The notes: generated by a model not told the origin, from the letters alone. Counted from the first letter of the stretch, positions 26,301 to 39,160 are shown. The stretch: 64,000 bases of DNA from Silurus meridionalis (GCF_014805685.1 NC_060906.1:20128164-20192163); one strand, 5' to 3'. A program made the numbers and translations.

Positions 26301-26532
26301 ACTCCTAAGTGTGAACAAGACAGTTCAAGATAGTTATGTGTAGATCCACCTGTGAACAATAGAGCTTTATTTTCACCTTTTACCCGTCTACTGTTTCAGA
26401 GGATCGTTCATGTATGGAAGCCCACTGACCAAAGCAGAGATCGCCTTCTCCGACCCGACTCCTGACGGCAAACTCTTTGCAACCAAGTACTGTTCAACGC
26501 CTGCGTTTCTGGTCTATAACTTCATTGGCTAA
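20400..26532 (+). CDS. esco2: N-acetyltransferase ESCO2 (cohesin acetyltransferase), one frame break in exon 6
   Basis: The probable non-coding exon 1 ends at 20493 (GTAAGTG). Coding exons: 21882-21940, 22052-22916, 23113-23200, 23297-23333, 23434-23574, 23656-23787, 24075-24164, 24448-24591, 24960-25144 and 26400-26532 (TAA). This gives about 624 aa if one missing base is allowed. ESCO2 acetylates SMC3 to establish sister-chromatid cohesion in S phase. The long basic N-terminal region is in exon 3 ([11 protein letters not shown]). Exon 7 encodes the zinc finger CNSC...HTQFH. The [16 protein letters not shown] block follows, then the acetyltransferase core with the acetyl-CoA loop RRKGIA and the C-terminus [19 protein letters not shown]. 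Exon 6 is 1 nt short at an A5 run (23543-23547); adding one A would bring exon 7 into phase. A polyadenylation signal is at 26985-26990. Confidence 0.95.
24186..24284. mobile_element. 99-bp MITE with terminal inverted repeats in ESCO2 intron
   Basis: CAGTGGTGTGGAAAAAGTGT on the left pairs with ACACTTTTTCACACCACTG on the right. Over half of the element can fold as a hairpin. It is a deletion derivative of a Tc1/mariner-like transposon: TA is present at the left (24184-24185), TG at the right. Confidence 0.8.
26212..26286 (-). mobile_element. Short LINE fragment
   Basis: CTACACCTGCCTCTTTCAAA...ACCACATCCATAAACCTCCT matches part of the fragments at 15.5 kb and 36 kb. Confidence 0.6.
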
Positions 26533-26984
26533 TATCGTGTTTTATACTTTGTAGCCAGATATGATTTGCTGCTGTTATTTTTTTTTAATATTGTTTAACA
26601 GTTTATTTCAGTGCCCGTGTATGTTTTTTGCCAACGTGCATTTATTGGAACGGCTGGTCAGAAAAAAGAAACTGTTGAGAAGTTTGACGCAGCAGTCCAA
26701 TCTGTATATGCAAGCATTTAAACATGCACACATTATCTACATTGATCACCTCCTCCATTACCAAACAAAGAAGCAAATATTCAGAGTAGTTTAATATTTT
26801 AATCTGATAAGAAAACGTTCCCGGTTAGTTTAAAAAGTGTTCACTTCAGGGCGTGTTACACAGGCGAGTTTTTTTATCACCTGTTTTTAAATATAAATTC
26901 ATTTTCAATACATAAACTGATTCCTGCTCATGTTCTGAGCACAATGTGCCGTTTGATCTGCAGTCTTTATTTGTAAATATTTTA

Positions 26985-26990
26985 AATAAA
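26985..26990 (+). promoter_or_regulatory. ESCO2 polyadenylation signal
   Basis: AATAAA followed by a TG-rich stretch (GCATGTGTTTGT), about 450 bp after the stop. Confidence 0.6.
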
Positions 26991-27213
26991 TGTTGCTGCT
27001 AAGCACGGTGATGCATGTGTTTGTACAGGGTTTCATCAGCAGGAGCAATCATGACCTTAATGTCCACTACTTCTAAATACTGACCTACTGTACACTTGTT
27101 CCTCATGGGCTCTTCTATACTTCCACATGGTGACGTGTCCCCTGTTCCAAATACCTCTACATGTCCCTTGCCTTGGGTGTGCTTTTAGAGAGGTTTCAAA
27201 ACTTGGACAGATA

Positions 27214-27622
27214 TACAGCAATCAGGCATAATATTATTACTGGTGAAGTGAATAACACCACTTTATCATGGCATCTGTTAGTGGGTGGATATAATGTATA
27301 TATTAGGCTGCAAGTGAACATTTTGAAGGACTTGAGAGTGTTTGAAAATTGTGACGACTAGGTGGTCTGCAGTGGTCAGTATATATCAAAAGTGCTCCAA
27401 GGAAGAGACTGTGGTGAACTGAAAACAGGGTTACGGGCAGCCGAGACTCATTAATACATGTGGAGAGCGAACGCTGGTCCATGTGGTCCGATCCAGCAGA
27501 CGAGCTCCTGTAGCTCAAACTGCTGAAGATGTTAAAGCTCAACAGGTCAGGACTGTTTTGGCAGCAAAAGGGGGACCAACACAATATTAGGCAGGTGGTC
27601 AATGTTCTACCTGATCAGTGTA
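27214..27622 (+). mobile_element. Internally deleted Tc1-like transposon
   Basis: Begins TACAGCAATCAGGCATAATA and ends CTACCTGATCAGTGTA, imperfect inverted ends. The interior includes remnants of the helix-turn-helix region (GTGGTCAGTATATATCAAAA) and of the transposase C-terminus (TTTTGGCAGCAAAAGGGGGA). The catalytic middle is gone. The same family appears inverted at 45218-45540. Confidence 0.8.
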
Positions 27623-27799
27623 TTTTTGAATAGGCAAATTTTTCCCAAAGCATGTAGTACAAAAGGATCATGGAATGTCACAATGCATTGCAGCTGTTGA
27701 GGTTTTTTTTTTTTTTAAATGTCCTTATAGTTGAAAATGTATAAGTTTAAAATTTCGAAACTTAAAAAAAGCTCCCAAAGTCATGAAAAACCCTCAAAC

Positions 27800-27805
27800 T
27801 TTATT
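27800..27805 (-). promoter_or_regulatory. PBK polyadenylation signal
   Basis: AATAAA on the minus strand, about 200 bp past the PBK stop. Confidence 0.5.
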
Positions 27806-27999
27806 TAATTAAACAGTTTAATATGTCAGACGAGTCTAATCTACATACACTTGTATGTGATACCTGTATAGTAACTTCTGTATAGTTCAGAGACGGGTAT
27901 AGAAACAAAAACAGGAAAGAATAACACAGAAATGAGGACAGACGGAGACAGCACAGTAAGAAAAGATCACTGAAGACCCGTGGTACACGTGAGCAGATG

Positions 28000-30900
28000 T
28001 TAATCTATGATGATCACCTCGCTGTGTTTATCATACAGCTGGCTGTTAGACTCCAGGGCCTGAATGATATGAGCAGCTGAAGGTCTTTTGCTGGGTTCTT
28101 CCTCAGTACAGAGGCAGAAAAGCTCCACCATCCTCTGGTAGGCGCCACCCAGAGTGGCTGCATCCAGCGGGGGACGGGTTCCCAGCCTCTCATAATACGC
28201 ATCCTCGTCAAAGTCGTCCTCGTCGAAGGAGTCGTCTGGAGAGAGAGAATAAAAATTGTCGATATAAGCAGCGTTTTATAATCCTGGTCCTAGTAATGAG
28301 CTCTCTGTTGAGCACCTGCACTTCAGTGACCAGGAGGCATCTGGCTGCAGAACAGTTTTTACCAGGTGGATTTTTTAATCAAAAACACAGATTGCATTTG
28401 TTTACCAGGGAAACGTCAAACTTTTCATGCTCAATGATACATTTTTTTTTTTTTTATTGTAAACCGAGACGTGTCTCTCATCATCATGCTCCATGCACAA
28501 CAAAGTCTTTAAAGAGTCACGGGAGTAGAGAAGAGCTGATACAAAAGTTCTGGTAGCAATTAGAAAATTTTTATTAAAAAAAAAAAATTATATAATGAGG
28601 AATTTTTATTCCTTAGCGCGCACAGAAAATCACTACACGCATCATGACATTAACTAAAATGATCACACGACTGCCAAGTAATTTCCACAGAGGACGATGG
28701 CAGGATCTAGAAAAAGTCTTCCGGTTTCATTTTATGAGCACATCGAAACACAGTCAAACATCTGGAGAGCTTTATTGATGCTGAACATTTTTTTGTTTGA
28801 AAAAGACTATGTAGAAGGAAGGAATCCATCCATCTAATTTCCCATTTTACGATCCATCTCTATCCATTTATTTCTCTCTATATATCCATTCATCCTTCTG
28901 TTAATCTCTCTATTGATTTATTTACATCTTTATCCATCCATCCACCTATCTAATTTTCCATTTATTTATTTATATCCATCCATCTAATATTCCATTCACC
29001 CATCTATCTCGATCCATTTATTTATATCTCTACATCCATTCATCCCTCCATTCATATCTCTATCCATCTCGATTAATTTAAATCTCTAAATCCATCCATC
29101 CTTCCATCCATCTACCAGCCTATCTAATTTTCTATCCATCTCCATCAATTTATATTTCTATATCAATCCTTCCATCCGTCCATCCATTTATTTATATCTA
29201 TATCCATCTGCCCACCTATCTAATTTTCCATCAATCCATCTCTCTATTTCCATTCATCCACCTAGCAAATTTTTTTATCCATCCATTTAATATCCATTGA
29301 CTCATGTCCATCCATCCATCTCAATCCCTTTATTTATATTTACAGGACTGAATTAAAACATCAGTGACGTTTCACCTTTAAACAGGAACACAGGGAAAAC
29401 CAGAGCGTTAAAACATTGCTGAGAGTAGATAAATAAATAAATCTATCGTACCATCATCACAGTCACCATCGCTGTCGAGTAGCTCTAGGTGAGGCACAGA
29501 GAGGGTCATCATCTCCCACAGGGTGAGTCCATATGCAAAGATATCAGCTTTGTCTGTGATTAATCCTTCCTCCAGTGCTTCTTTGGGTTTCCACGGCTCA
29601 GTACCGATGTAGCGCGCCTTCGGGTTGCTCACTACACGCGTGCGAATGAGAAACATCTCAACATCTGCTTTTCTTCAAATCATTACAGATAACCTGTGAA
29701 ATAATGCTTACCCTGCATGTTTTCGTCTAGTTTGAGGGAAACACCCACGTCGCAGATTTTGATGCTCTCGAAGTCACCTTTAATGACCACGTTGCAGGAT
29801 TTCATGTCTCCGTGCAGCAGCCTTTTTTCGTTGTGCAGATACTTGGGGAGAAAAAAATTTCATGTTTTGAAAGAAAATATAACAGAATGCACTATAGAAC
29901 ATATAATAGTGATGAGGACCAGCATTTCTCCTCCTTCATACCAGGGGGCCCAGATTATTAATCCAGACCAACACTTTTTACATCATTTCTTAATTTATTC
30001 TTTAATGAAGGGACTCAGTGTGCAATTAATGCAGAGTTTATTAACTATAAAACTTGTGCAGTTACGTGTACTTTGTACAATGACATGCAAATGTACACAT
30101 CAACAAGAGTACAAAAGACCCTATTTCTGATTAGTAGCCAAGAAAAAAAACTACTAAATCTCAAACTACACTAAGAAAACAGTTAAAAGTGCTATTTAAA
30201 GCTTATTGAAAGGGATAGTTCATTAAAAATAAATTCATTCTGGCATCATTTACTTCCACTCATGTTGTTCCAAACCTGTACTTCTGTTTGAAAGAAACTA
30301 AAAGTCAACTTTGGAAAAAAATTCAGGGTTTCTGCAATATCAGGGTTAATTTTAAAGAACTTTTTGGACCATTAAGAATGAAATGTAAATATCACAACAT
30401 CAAGAACACACAAATACACTTTTTTCCCTCTCAATCCAAGTATCGCTAAACTCGCACTTCCTCATAGCTGAAAAACTAAATCTGTGGTACAATCCGAGAG
30501 AGAAATCTGTAAGAGAAGTACAGATCGCAGTAAGAGAAATCTGATTGGCTGTTGCATGTTGGTCGCGTCAGGATTCGACAAGCGAAGGTAAGTACCACAA
30601 CACCATGGAAACAAACCAAAAAATAAATAAATAATAAAATACTAAAGTGCTGCAGGAGCATTTAATTGACCCTGAGAAGTAGCGTCATATGGATATCTAA
30701 AATTTAAGACTTTTTTTTTTTTATAAGTATTTTATTTCAATTTTAACATTTTAGATTTTTTAAAGCATTTTATTTTTATTTTGAAATTTTAAGTTTTTTT
30801 GTTTTTACACTTTTTAAAGTATTTCAATTTTTTAATTGTATCCGTTTTTCTTTTATTAAGACCTTGCTGAGTAAATGATTTTTGGGTGAACTATCCCTCT

Positions 30901-33496
30901 AGAAAATAAAATTAAATAGTTACAAAATACTGAATTTAAAATCAATTCAGTGCATTAAAAAGAAAAAAAAAGTGTCTTTTCATGCTGGAGCACAATTGAA
31001 TCACTGTCAAGTGCCCATTTAAACTCTTTAAAAAGTTAATCTGTTTCCCATCTTGCCTGAAAAGCCTGTTTTTCATTGTAAATTTTTCTTTTCTTTTTAC
31101 TCATTTTGGAGAATGTTCTCAATATTCAAATTTGCTGACCGGCAGAAACTAGCGCCCTCTCCTGCCTGGAAGAGTAACATCCATACAGCCATACACTGAC
31201 ATGGTCCTGCTGATCCCTGATTTATAAAATAACCGAGAATGCCTCGGCCCAGTTGCTCCCATCCGCGATGATCGATTTATTCACGTATCATACCGCCTCA
31301 AACTTATTTTTTGATCTAAATCCAGAGATCGACTGTCTGAGTACGATGATGGAAGAATGATGTATATTTGCATTCAGTACCTGCAAACCACGAGCTACAT
31401 GAAGAGCCACTTTTTCAATAACGGCAACCGGGAAGGCCTGAAAGCCCTCCTCTCTCCTCTTTTCAATCAGATCATTGAGAGACTTCTCCCCTCCGTACTC
31501 CATCGCCAAACACTTTGAGCCGTCTTTCGCCGTGGTGAACGCCCGGAAACCTGCCGTTCAAAACATGCAAACAGCAGAATCACAAACACTGATTTCCACA
31601 TGTCGATTTATAAAGTTCGGTTATTCTCAAAAAAAAAAAAAAAAGTGTTTTTACCAACAATATTTGGGTGTTGCAGGTCCTTTAAGACCTTTGCCTCCTC
31701 ACACAACCGTTTCTGGTAGACGTTCATCTGAGTCTTTGCACACTTGCTGTTGATCTTCTTAATGGCCCATGGTGACTGAGTCTGTTTTCCATTTCTAAAG
31801 GCAAGTTTGACAGTTTGGTGTCAGTGTTCCTGCAATCAATCACCTTTATAAATTCATCATTTTAACCAGTCACACCTGCTCATGAGGTAGACGTTCACAC
31901 CCGTACCACAGCCGAGCTTCTTCATGAAGGGAGATGCTGGAATCGTTACCGGAGTTCCACATGCACTACCTGCAAGGGGGGTAAATCCATTCATAAATGC
32001 ACAATTAACTGCTCGGTACACCAGCACAGTTTCTATCAATTCATAAAGCCATTAAAATGAGACATTTTCTGAATCTGATTTCAATGTTTCTGTAAAACAC
32101 ACAACTCTTTTGATTCAGCTAAAAAAAACAAACAGAAAAATAAAAACTATATACAGTATATAGCCTTTAAAGAAAGTGGTAGCTCAATGTGCTCCCTAAT
32201 GTACATACGATGAGTAAAGTCCCTTTCTCTCTCTTTTTTCCCCCCTATGTTTTTTTCATTTAAATGAGTTAACCACTGGTCTAAATACTGAGAAGTGGTG
32301 GAGGTGTTGTGAATGCTGCTGGCCTGAGTAAAGCTCTCAACTGATTAGCTGTCAGTCAACGTGTTGTTGTATATAATACAAACTATCTGGTTTAGGAAAA
32401 TTCAACAAATAAATAAACAAAAAAAAACAGAGCAGAAGTACCCAGAACTAGTAAAAGTTTAGTGGATGGGTTATGTAGAATTTGAACACATGTTTAAAAC
32501 TGAGTGTGTTTTCACAAAACTGCGATTTCTTATGATACTTAAGATAATTTGGTACACAGTTTACTGATTTTACGCATATTTATCATAAAATATATATACC
32601 AATCAACTGACTATATACAATGATAGATACATAGTGATAGACAGACAGCTATATATGTATGTCAAAAACAGACGGGTGCATAGAGAGAGACAGATAGAGC
32701 AAGAGAAAGAGACAAATTTGTGATAGTAGGGTATCTGCAAGAGTGAAAGGGAAAGTTTATAGGACTGTGGTGAGACCTGCGATGTTTTATGGATTAGAGA
32801 CAGTGTTATTGAGTAAAAGACAGGAGGTGGAGCTGGAGGTAGCAGAGCTGAAGATGTTGAGGTTTTCGTTGGGAGTGATGACGACGGACAGGATTAGAAA
32901 TGAGTTTATTAGAGGGACAGAGCATGTAGGACGTTTTGGAGACAAGGTGAGATTGAGATGGTTTGGACATGTGCAGAGGAGGGACATGGGGTATATCGGT
33001 AGGAGAATGCTGAGGATGGAGCCACCAGGAAGGAGGAAAAAAGGAAGACCAAATAGGAGCTCCATGGATGTGGTGAAGGAAGACATGCAGGTAGTTGATT
33101 TGAAGGAGGCAGATGTAGAGGACGCTTTGGCGACCCCTAACGGAAGCAAGCGAAATAATAATAAAAAAAAAGATACAGACAGAAGAATATTTGTATTGGA
33201 TGTAGTGAAAATTAAATCCCGTTATTTGATGAATATGTAATAAATTAAAACTCCATATAACTGCGTTACTAAAGCCACATTACCAGAAGATATGAAATAT
33301 AATCTTTACTAAGTAATATAGACGTGTTAGCGAGCTGCAAATAACAAATCCTATTAGTATTAATAAGTAAAAAGTATGTTATAATAAAGAAGAAGATTCG
33401 GAGTTTGATGGTGGTGAGGTTTTTACCAGGACTCTTCATCTTGGCCGGTTTACACGGGGTTTTGAAGGCGTCTGGTGACTTGGTCTCGGCCTCCAT
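28000..33496 (-). CDS. pbk: PDZ-binding kinase / TOPK
   Basis: Seven coding exons, all in phase: 33427-33496, 31876-31969, 31655-31794, 31381-31550, 29712-29841, 29452-29631 and 28000-28235, giving 339 aa (mammalian form 322). It is a MAPKK-like serine/threonine kinase active in mitosis. Visible parts: N-terminal [27 protein letters not shown] (glycine loop); WAIKKIN (catalytic Lys); [13 protein letters not shown] (hinge); [12 protein letters not shown] (HGD in place of HRD, as in mammals); ICDVGVSL (DVG in place of DFG, also as in mammals); [13 protein letters not shown]; and an acidic insert before [12 protein letters not shown]. The C-terminus is KHSEVIIID; mammalian PBK ends ETDV, a PDZ ligand, so the PDZ motif is altered here. 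The gene converges with ESCO2, the conserved vertebrate arrangement. Confidence 0.96.
28827..29335. repeat. Degenerate (ATCC)n microsatellite
   Basis: About 500 bp of imperfect ATCC/ATCT/TTTA units in the last PBK intron. Confidence 0.9.
32722..33170 (+). mobile_element. LINE fragment encoding the C-terminal part of a reverse-transcriptase protein
   Basis: An open frame at 32743-33240 encodes [40 protein letters not shown] and GRRKKGRPN, the thumb and C-terminal region of a fish non-LTR retrotransposon. It is 5'-truncated and the catalytic core is absent. The 3' end, TTGGCGACCCCTAACGGAAG, is shared with the other copies in this window. It sits in intron 1 of PBK's coding region, antisense to the gene. 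Confidence 0.85.
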
Positions 33497-33663
33497 TTTA
33501 CTGAAATTAAACAATACACACTGTAACTGCTAAACCAACACCAACCCTGGAGAGGATGTTTACAAATATATACATTTATATATTATATAGACGTAATGTT
33601 TAATATTTAATCTTTATTTTAGTCGTTAAAATTGACAGCTAGCAACCGATAATCAAACCTGCT

Positions 33664-33679
33664 TTTGAAAATCCGCGCC
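33664..33679 (-). promoter_or_regulatory. PBK promoter: E2F-like site next to CHR-like hexamer
   Basis: The minus strand reads GGCGCGGATTTTCAAA, i.e. a GC-rich E2F/CDE-like element followed by TTCAAA (TTTGAA on plus), about 170 bp above the ATG. CCAAT boxes (ATTGGCT on plus) occur at about 33769 and 33793. Confidence 0.45.
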
Positions 33680-34034
33680 GTCCCTCAAAAAGCCGTTTGG
33701 ATTTGCTGCTCTTTCGCCCTCACCGCCCACACGCCCGTATGCAAATTACATTGATCTCATTGGCTACAAAGGTACAGCCATCTGCGTTATGATTGGCTAT
33801 AATTCCAAAAATTCCAGAGTGAACTCTGAGCAAATAGGAGCTGAGAAGGCGGGGTTTACAAATCAAATCGAATGAAAAAAACGCAAAGCTACGGAAAGTA
33901 CAAAGGACAAATTCTGAATTGAGTTTCGGAAAACGCTCAAAATGTATATATTTTTCTTAATATAATAACAAGGAAAGGAGAAATATACTGGTGCTCGGGA
34001 TGTTATAGTCCAGCAGTTTTATATTACCTATAAA

Positions 34035-34036
<2 letters not shown>

Positions 34037-34073
<37 letters not shown>

Positions 34074-34143
34074 CACTATTCATTTTAATTATTGTACATT
34101 ATAAATTATAAAACATTTATTATTATTATTATCATTATTATTA

Positions 34144-34177
<34 letters not shown>

Positions 34178-34240
34178 CATCACTATTAATATTAATTATT
34201 GTATAGTATAAATAATAACACATTTATTATTATTATTATT

Positions 34241-34277
<37 letters not shown>
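34037..34277. repeat. (ATT)n and (GTT)n trinucleotide cluster
   Basis: Three ATT arrays (34037-34072, 34116-34176, 34222-34240), the last passing directly into (GTT)n. Confidence 0.95.
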
Positions 34278-34446
34278 TCCTACTAAATTAATCGTATTGC
34301 TAATTATTTCTATCATTGTTTTTTTTTAAAATGACAACACAATTAATGGACACTAGATGGAGACATATATCAGAAATGACGCTTTTTCTGGAAAACTCCA
34401 GAATGTATAATTGCCCCAGCGTTTCCCATTTCCACGTGCAGTTTAC

Positions 34447-34504
34447 GTTTGTTTGTTTGTTTGTTTGTTTGTTTGTTTGTTTGTTTGTTTGTTTGTTTGT
34501 TTGT
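34447..34504. repeat. (GTTT)n microsatellite
   Basis: About 14 perfect TTTG units. Confidence 0.97.
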
Positions 34505-35278
34505 TATTTTAAATCATAGTATGGTTTATTTTGATTACCAGTTAAAATACCAATGATTGGTATTCCTGTGCTTACATTTAACAACAAATAATAAAAATAT
34601 GGACAACATTATTTAGACATGTTTAGTCTATATATGTTTTTCCCCAGTCATCTTCCATAATTAAGCTGAAGGACCATAATTGTAAAATAATCACTGCAAA
34701 ATGAAACCATGATATTTCTCCATAATCTGAATTATATTACCTGCTTTGTGTATATAGTTTATTCTGTGGTCTCACAGAGTAATGAAATCAACAGCATTTT
34801 CTATTCCAAAAATACTACACCAAAGTCAAAAACCTAACATCAAATTCATCTCCATTTCTCTACATCATCTCTGTTTTCTTCTCTATAAGACATTCTGTGT
34901 ATTTAGAGTCCAGACTGTATGGAGATGCCATGAGTGAGAGCTCATTTTCCCAACCACATCTCTGAGAACTTTTAGATTGGAGTAAAATGGGACACTGTGA
35001 ACTCTCTCTTTAGAGTATGTCATTACTTTATGAAGCTTCCGACGAACCAAAATCTTTTGTTACTCTGAAACCAACCTTGCATTCATTAACTTTTCATGTT
35101 CACCTACTAGGGTCTTTGTCACAATTGTTTCTACTAAATGATCCACTTATATGCCTTCAAGCCAAAAACTATAATGCATCATATGGTGCTTTTATCCGGG
35201 TCTATCTGCACCTGGTAAGACACCTGGTGAAACATGAAATGATGGTTTCAAACATCTGGTTATGCAGTGAACAGAAAC

Positions 35279-35600
35279 CAGTGGTGGACAGTGGTGAGAT
35301 CTACTTTTACTTAAGTTCACTAAATTTCAAAGTCAAATATATTTACTTAATTAGTGTTTGGCCGATTAATATTATACTATTAATAGATCGGTGTGTTAGG
35401 AGTAAATTGTACAAACTGATAACATTAAAGCCATAATGAATCACAGTACCTTGGATACTTAAGAACATTTGAAAGCAAATATTTTTGTACTTTAACTCAA
35501 GTGAAAGTTTAAAGGGACACTTTTACTGGAGTCATATTTTTCCCTGAGTGGATCTCTACTTTAACTCAAGTACATGGTTTATGTACTTCATCCATAGCTG
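35279..35600 (+). mobile_element. hAT-like non-autonomous element, diverged copy
   Basis: Starts CAGTGGTGGACAGTGG and ends TACTTCATCCATAGCTG. Internal motifs ACTCAAGTACATGGTTT and TTGGATACTTAAGAACATTT are shared with 44484-44943. No clear target duplication. Confidence 0.7.
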
Positions 35601-35967
35601 TGGAGAAGCTGACATGCTTGTATTGGCATTTTCTCTTCCATGAAAAAAAATGGAAAAAAGGGAAACTTTGGAAGAAAAGATGTACTTTACACACAATTTC
35701 TATGTTTATCTTTTTCCTGATTTGTACAACACACTGAGGGCATTAGCAATTCCCAATACATCAGCTCAGCATGTCTAGCATGTCTCTGTTCTCCTCTCTA
35801 CAGGAATTTATTTATAGTGACAACTTTAGCTTTTTTTTTCCTCATTTGGCTTTTCTAGTCACTTAGTTATACAAAGAACTTACAAGCTGTACATTATACA
35901 ATCAGTCTGATCAGTGGGAAGTTACTAAAATTCTTTCCTAAACCATGTGTTCAGAGCAGTTGTTAAA

Positions 35968-36335
35968 TCTTCTTCTTTTGGCTGCTCCTGTTATGGGTCA
36001 CCACAACAGATCATCAGTCTCCATATCACTTTGCCTCTCCCTCTACATCTAATGCTCTCAAACCAACCACCTGATGTCTTCCCTCACAACATCCATATCC
36101 CTGATCCTTGGCCTTCATCGTTTTCCTCCTGTATGGTGGCTCCATCCTCAGCATTTTTCTCCTAATATACCCCATGTCCCTCTTATGCACATGACCGAAT
36201 CATTTCAATCGTGCCTCTAACCTTGTCCCCCCATTAAACTAATTTCTAATCCTGTCCATCCTCACCAGTCCCGATGAAAATCGCAGCATCTTTAACTCCG
36301 CCTCCACCCCCTCCACCATGCTAAAATGATGTAAA
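35968..36335 (-). mobile_element. 5'-truncated LINE fragment
   Basis: Inverted relative to the 32.7-kb copy: GGTGGCTCCATCCTCAGCAT, ATACCCCATGTCCCTCTTAT and a 3' end with GGCTGCTCCTGTTATGGGTC. Confidence 0.75.
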
Positions 36336-39160
36336 GGATACAGATTTAGAGCTTAATTTCTAAATATGTTTAATTGAAAAAATGCATGTAATCATTTGTT
36401 CATTCATTAATCAATCCATCGCTGCATGCATTCATATATCTCAAGTATCTGCTTTATTTTGGGAAAAGAAATTCATTACTACTACTGTAGTAGCGTGTTT
36501 TTCTTGGAAATGTGAGGAAACTGGGGACCCACATGGGCAGAAAAAAGACATATCCTCATACCTATGTAGGAAACCCACATGGACAGAAGAAGGACATGTG
36601 AGTCACACAGACTATAACACTAGTAACACATAAGCACAAATCATTTCCTTGGAAAATCAGTAGAAATTATTCAGACAAAAAGGTTTCATTTTTCAATCAT
36701 TTTAATGGACAAATTGATGCAATTAGTTCCACATTAACATTTACTGACTCTTCAATAACTGCCCTTAGACTTCAGTTATGAGTGCACTTTTAATAAACAG
36801 GGTTCTTGTTTTATTTTCAAAGTACCTGGGAATGTGATAATGTGTCATACATACAGTGGATTAGAGCGAGATTGAAATAACTGGAGAATTCCTCTAATCC
36901 AGAATGTTAAACACAGAGACAACACGTCTGAAATAAGGTTGGAAATAACTTTTGCCTTTCAGTGTTTGCGTTTAGATTTTTTTTTTTGACACTTTGGGTG
37001 AGTGATAAGGGGAAGTGTAACCCCTTTGCTTGCATACATTCACAAACCCTCAAAGACTCATTGTCGACTGCCCCAAAATCCCAATAAGCCAATATTATAA
37101 GGGTAAAAAGGTTAAAGAGTGAAACCATCTGTGTTTCATTAAGCGGTTAAAGAGTCTGGGAACTCCCATTCCCATTCATACAATCACCAAGACATCCCTT
37201 TAAACAGAGCACACTGGTATGAGTCAGAGATAGTAAAATAATCGCAGTGTTCAGGTGGTCGCATCCCCTCAACCCGAACCCCCCTCAACTATATAAACTG
37301 AGGTAATACATTCTCTAATGATACAGACTTCAACATAAAGGATAAAGGAATGTCTTCTTTCCCCCCGAGCAGATCTTTCATAGTGAATCCAGATTGTTTT
37401 TATGTTCAGTGACCCCTATCTCAGTCTTCTGTTTGTAATTCAGAACTATTCATCAACATCAGTGTTAGCAGGGCGAGCTGGCAGAGATCTCTGAACAATG
37501 TTTAATCATTAGAGGTGACGAGCTTTCCATATAAAATGTGTTTCAGATTATTTTTACACAACACATGCAAATAATGGCCATGGCTTCATTTTTATTCATT
37601 TTTTTCCATCACATTTTTTCAACTCGAACAGAATCCAGACCGGGAGAGTCGACACGTGCAGGAAATACAAATAAACGCTTAAAATGGACAGGAAATCAGA
37701 TTCACAAATTCTGATTTGATTTCCAGAAAAATCTCAATTATTATTTGTGTAATCCTTTTTGATTTCCCGTTTTTTTTTTTTTTTTTATCTTTAACCTTAA
37801 ACGTAGCCAAGACATGTTTGAGGTGTGCAGTTTGATTTAGTAGAGTTGAGATTTTATATTAATGTTCACATTCAGTATCCTCATTCAGGATTTAATGGAA
37901 ATCCAGAGTCTATCGCAGGAATAACATCCTGAGTGGGACACCAGTTCATGTTCAAATCAAATTTTTACTTAAAATTTATGATTTTTGATGATTTACTTGC
38001 TAAAATTCATCTGTATTTACATTTTTAAATGTAAAATCGCAATGTAAAACTGTACACTTTCAGTTAATTGCTTTAATTCCTCCTTGACAATTTGGGATTT
38101 TGAAATGATGGCAAAATGTTATTGATGCACTGAGAAAAAAACAAAAACGATTGTAATAAGTAATCTTGCATAATTGAAAAACGTTTTTAAAATATCTAAA
38201 CTATCTAAAACTATTCCAAATGGCAAAAGAGCAACTTTTGATAAACCCTAGATTTTGATAAAAACAGTAGAGTTTTGCACAGATGTTCAGTTGTTGTATG
38301 AAGTCCTTGGAAGAGAGACAGATGCAGTGACCTTTTGGCTGAAAATGGTCAAAATGGTCAGTTTTTGTATTGGTGAATTGGTGAATTAGTTTCGGTGGGA
38401 TGATGGTGAAAGTGTATTACATTATTTAAACTGTCTGAAATGAAATGTATGAATATTTCACTGTTTAGAAAATGTAGAAGCTTTTTTTCCCCCTTCGTGT
38501 CGCTTTGGAAACCCTTAAAGGTTTCCTTAAAACAGTGTTTAGCTTTTTAGCCTTGTTGAAAGCTATGAATCCTTAATAATCCGGTAAAGTCTTAAAGATC
38601 AGTTAAAAAATAAACTTTTCTAAGAGCGAATAAGCAAAATATCAGTGCATCTGAATTTCAATTTAAACAGAAGTTATATGAACGAGAAAAGTGTTTTTTT
38701 GGCACAGTTTTTACACCATGGAGCTGAGTCATGCTAATCGATGACAGGATTCACTAGCTAGACGCTAGCTACTAGCATATTAATAGCAACATTTGCCAAA
38801 CAAACTTTCAGACACCAAACATGTCTTGACTGAACAGTGACGCCTGTTTGAACATCTGGTGTAAAACTAGCGTAAATGTATTCTTCCTTTTTTTTTTTTA
38901 TGAAACACTCCTTATATGTGAATCAGTCAACTGCCATGTAAGACACTGAGAGAACTGATCACTCATCATGAAACTTCTTAAAAACGGGCAATATATGATT
39001 TAGGCAACATACAAACAGATCATATGTGTTCTTTAAAAAAATACTAGCTCTCCATAAATCCAGGTTTAAGATAGTGAATAATAAAAGGCAACATTCCTCT
39101 TGCTCACTCGGTCAGTCTGTGAGAACGTCTTAACATAGCATGCATCTCTCTTAACCGTCA

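Larger units (their letters stand above)
33900..39160. other. Gene-poor region between PBK and SLC35D3
   Basis: No exon was recognised. It contains ATT/GTT/TTTG microsatellites (34037-34504), a hAT-like repeat (35279-35600) and a LINE fragment (35968-36335). The rest, 36.4-39.1 kb, is AT-rich DNA without recognisable structure, partly SLC35D3 3' UTR. Confidence 0.65.

Noticed and set aside
27303..27602. Reverse 99-codon open frame
   Set aside because: Antisense of an internally deleted Tc1-like element.
32787..33149. Reverse 120-codon open frame
   Set aside because: Antisense of the LINE protein fragment at 32743-33165.
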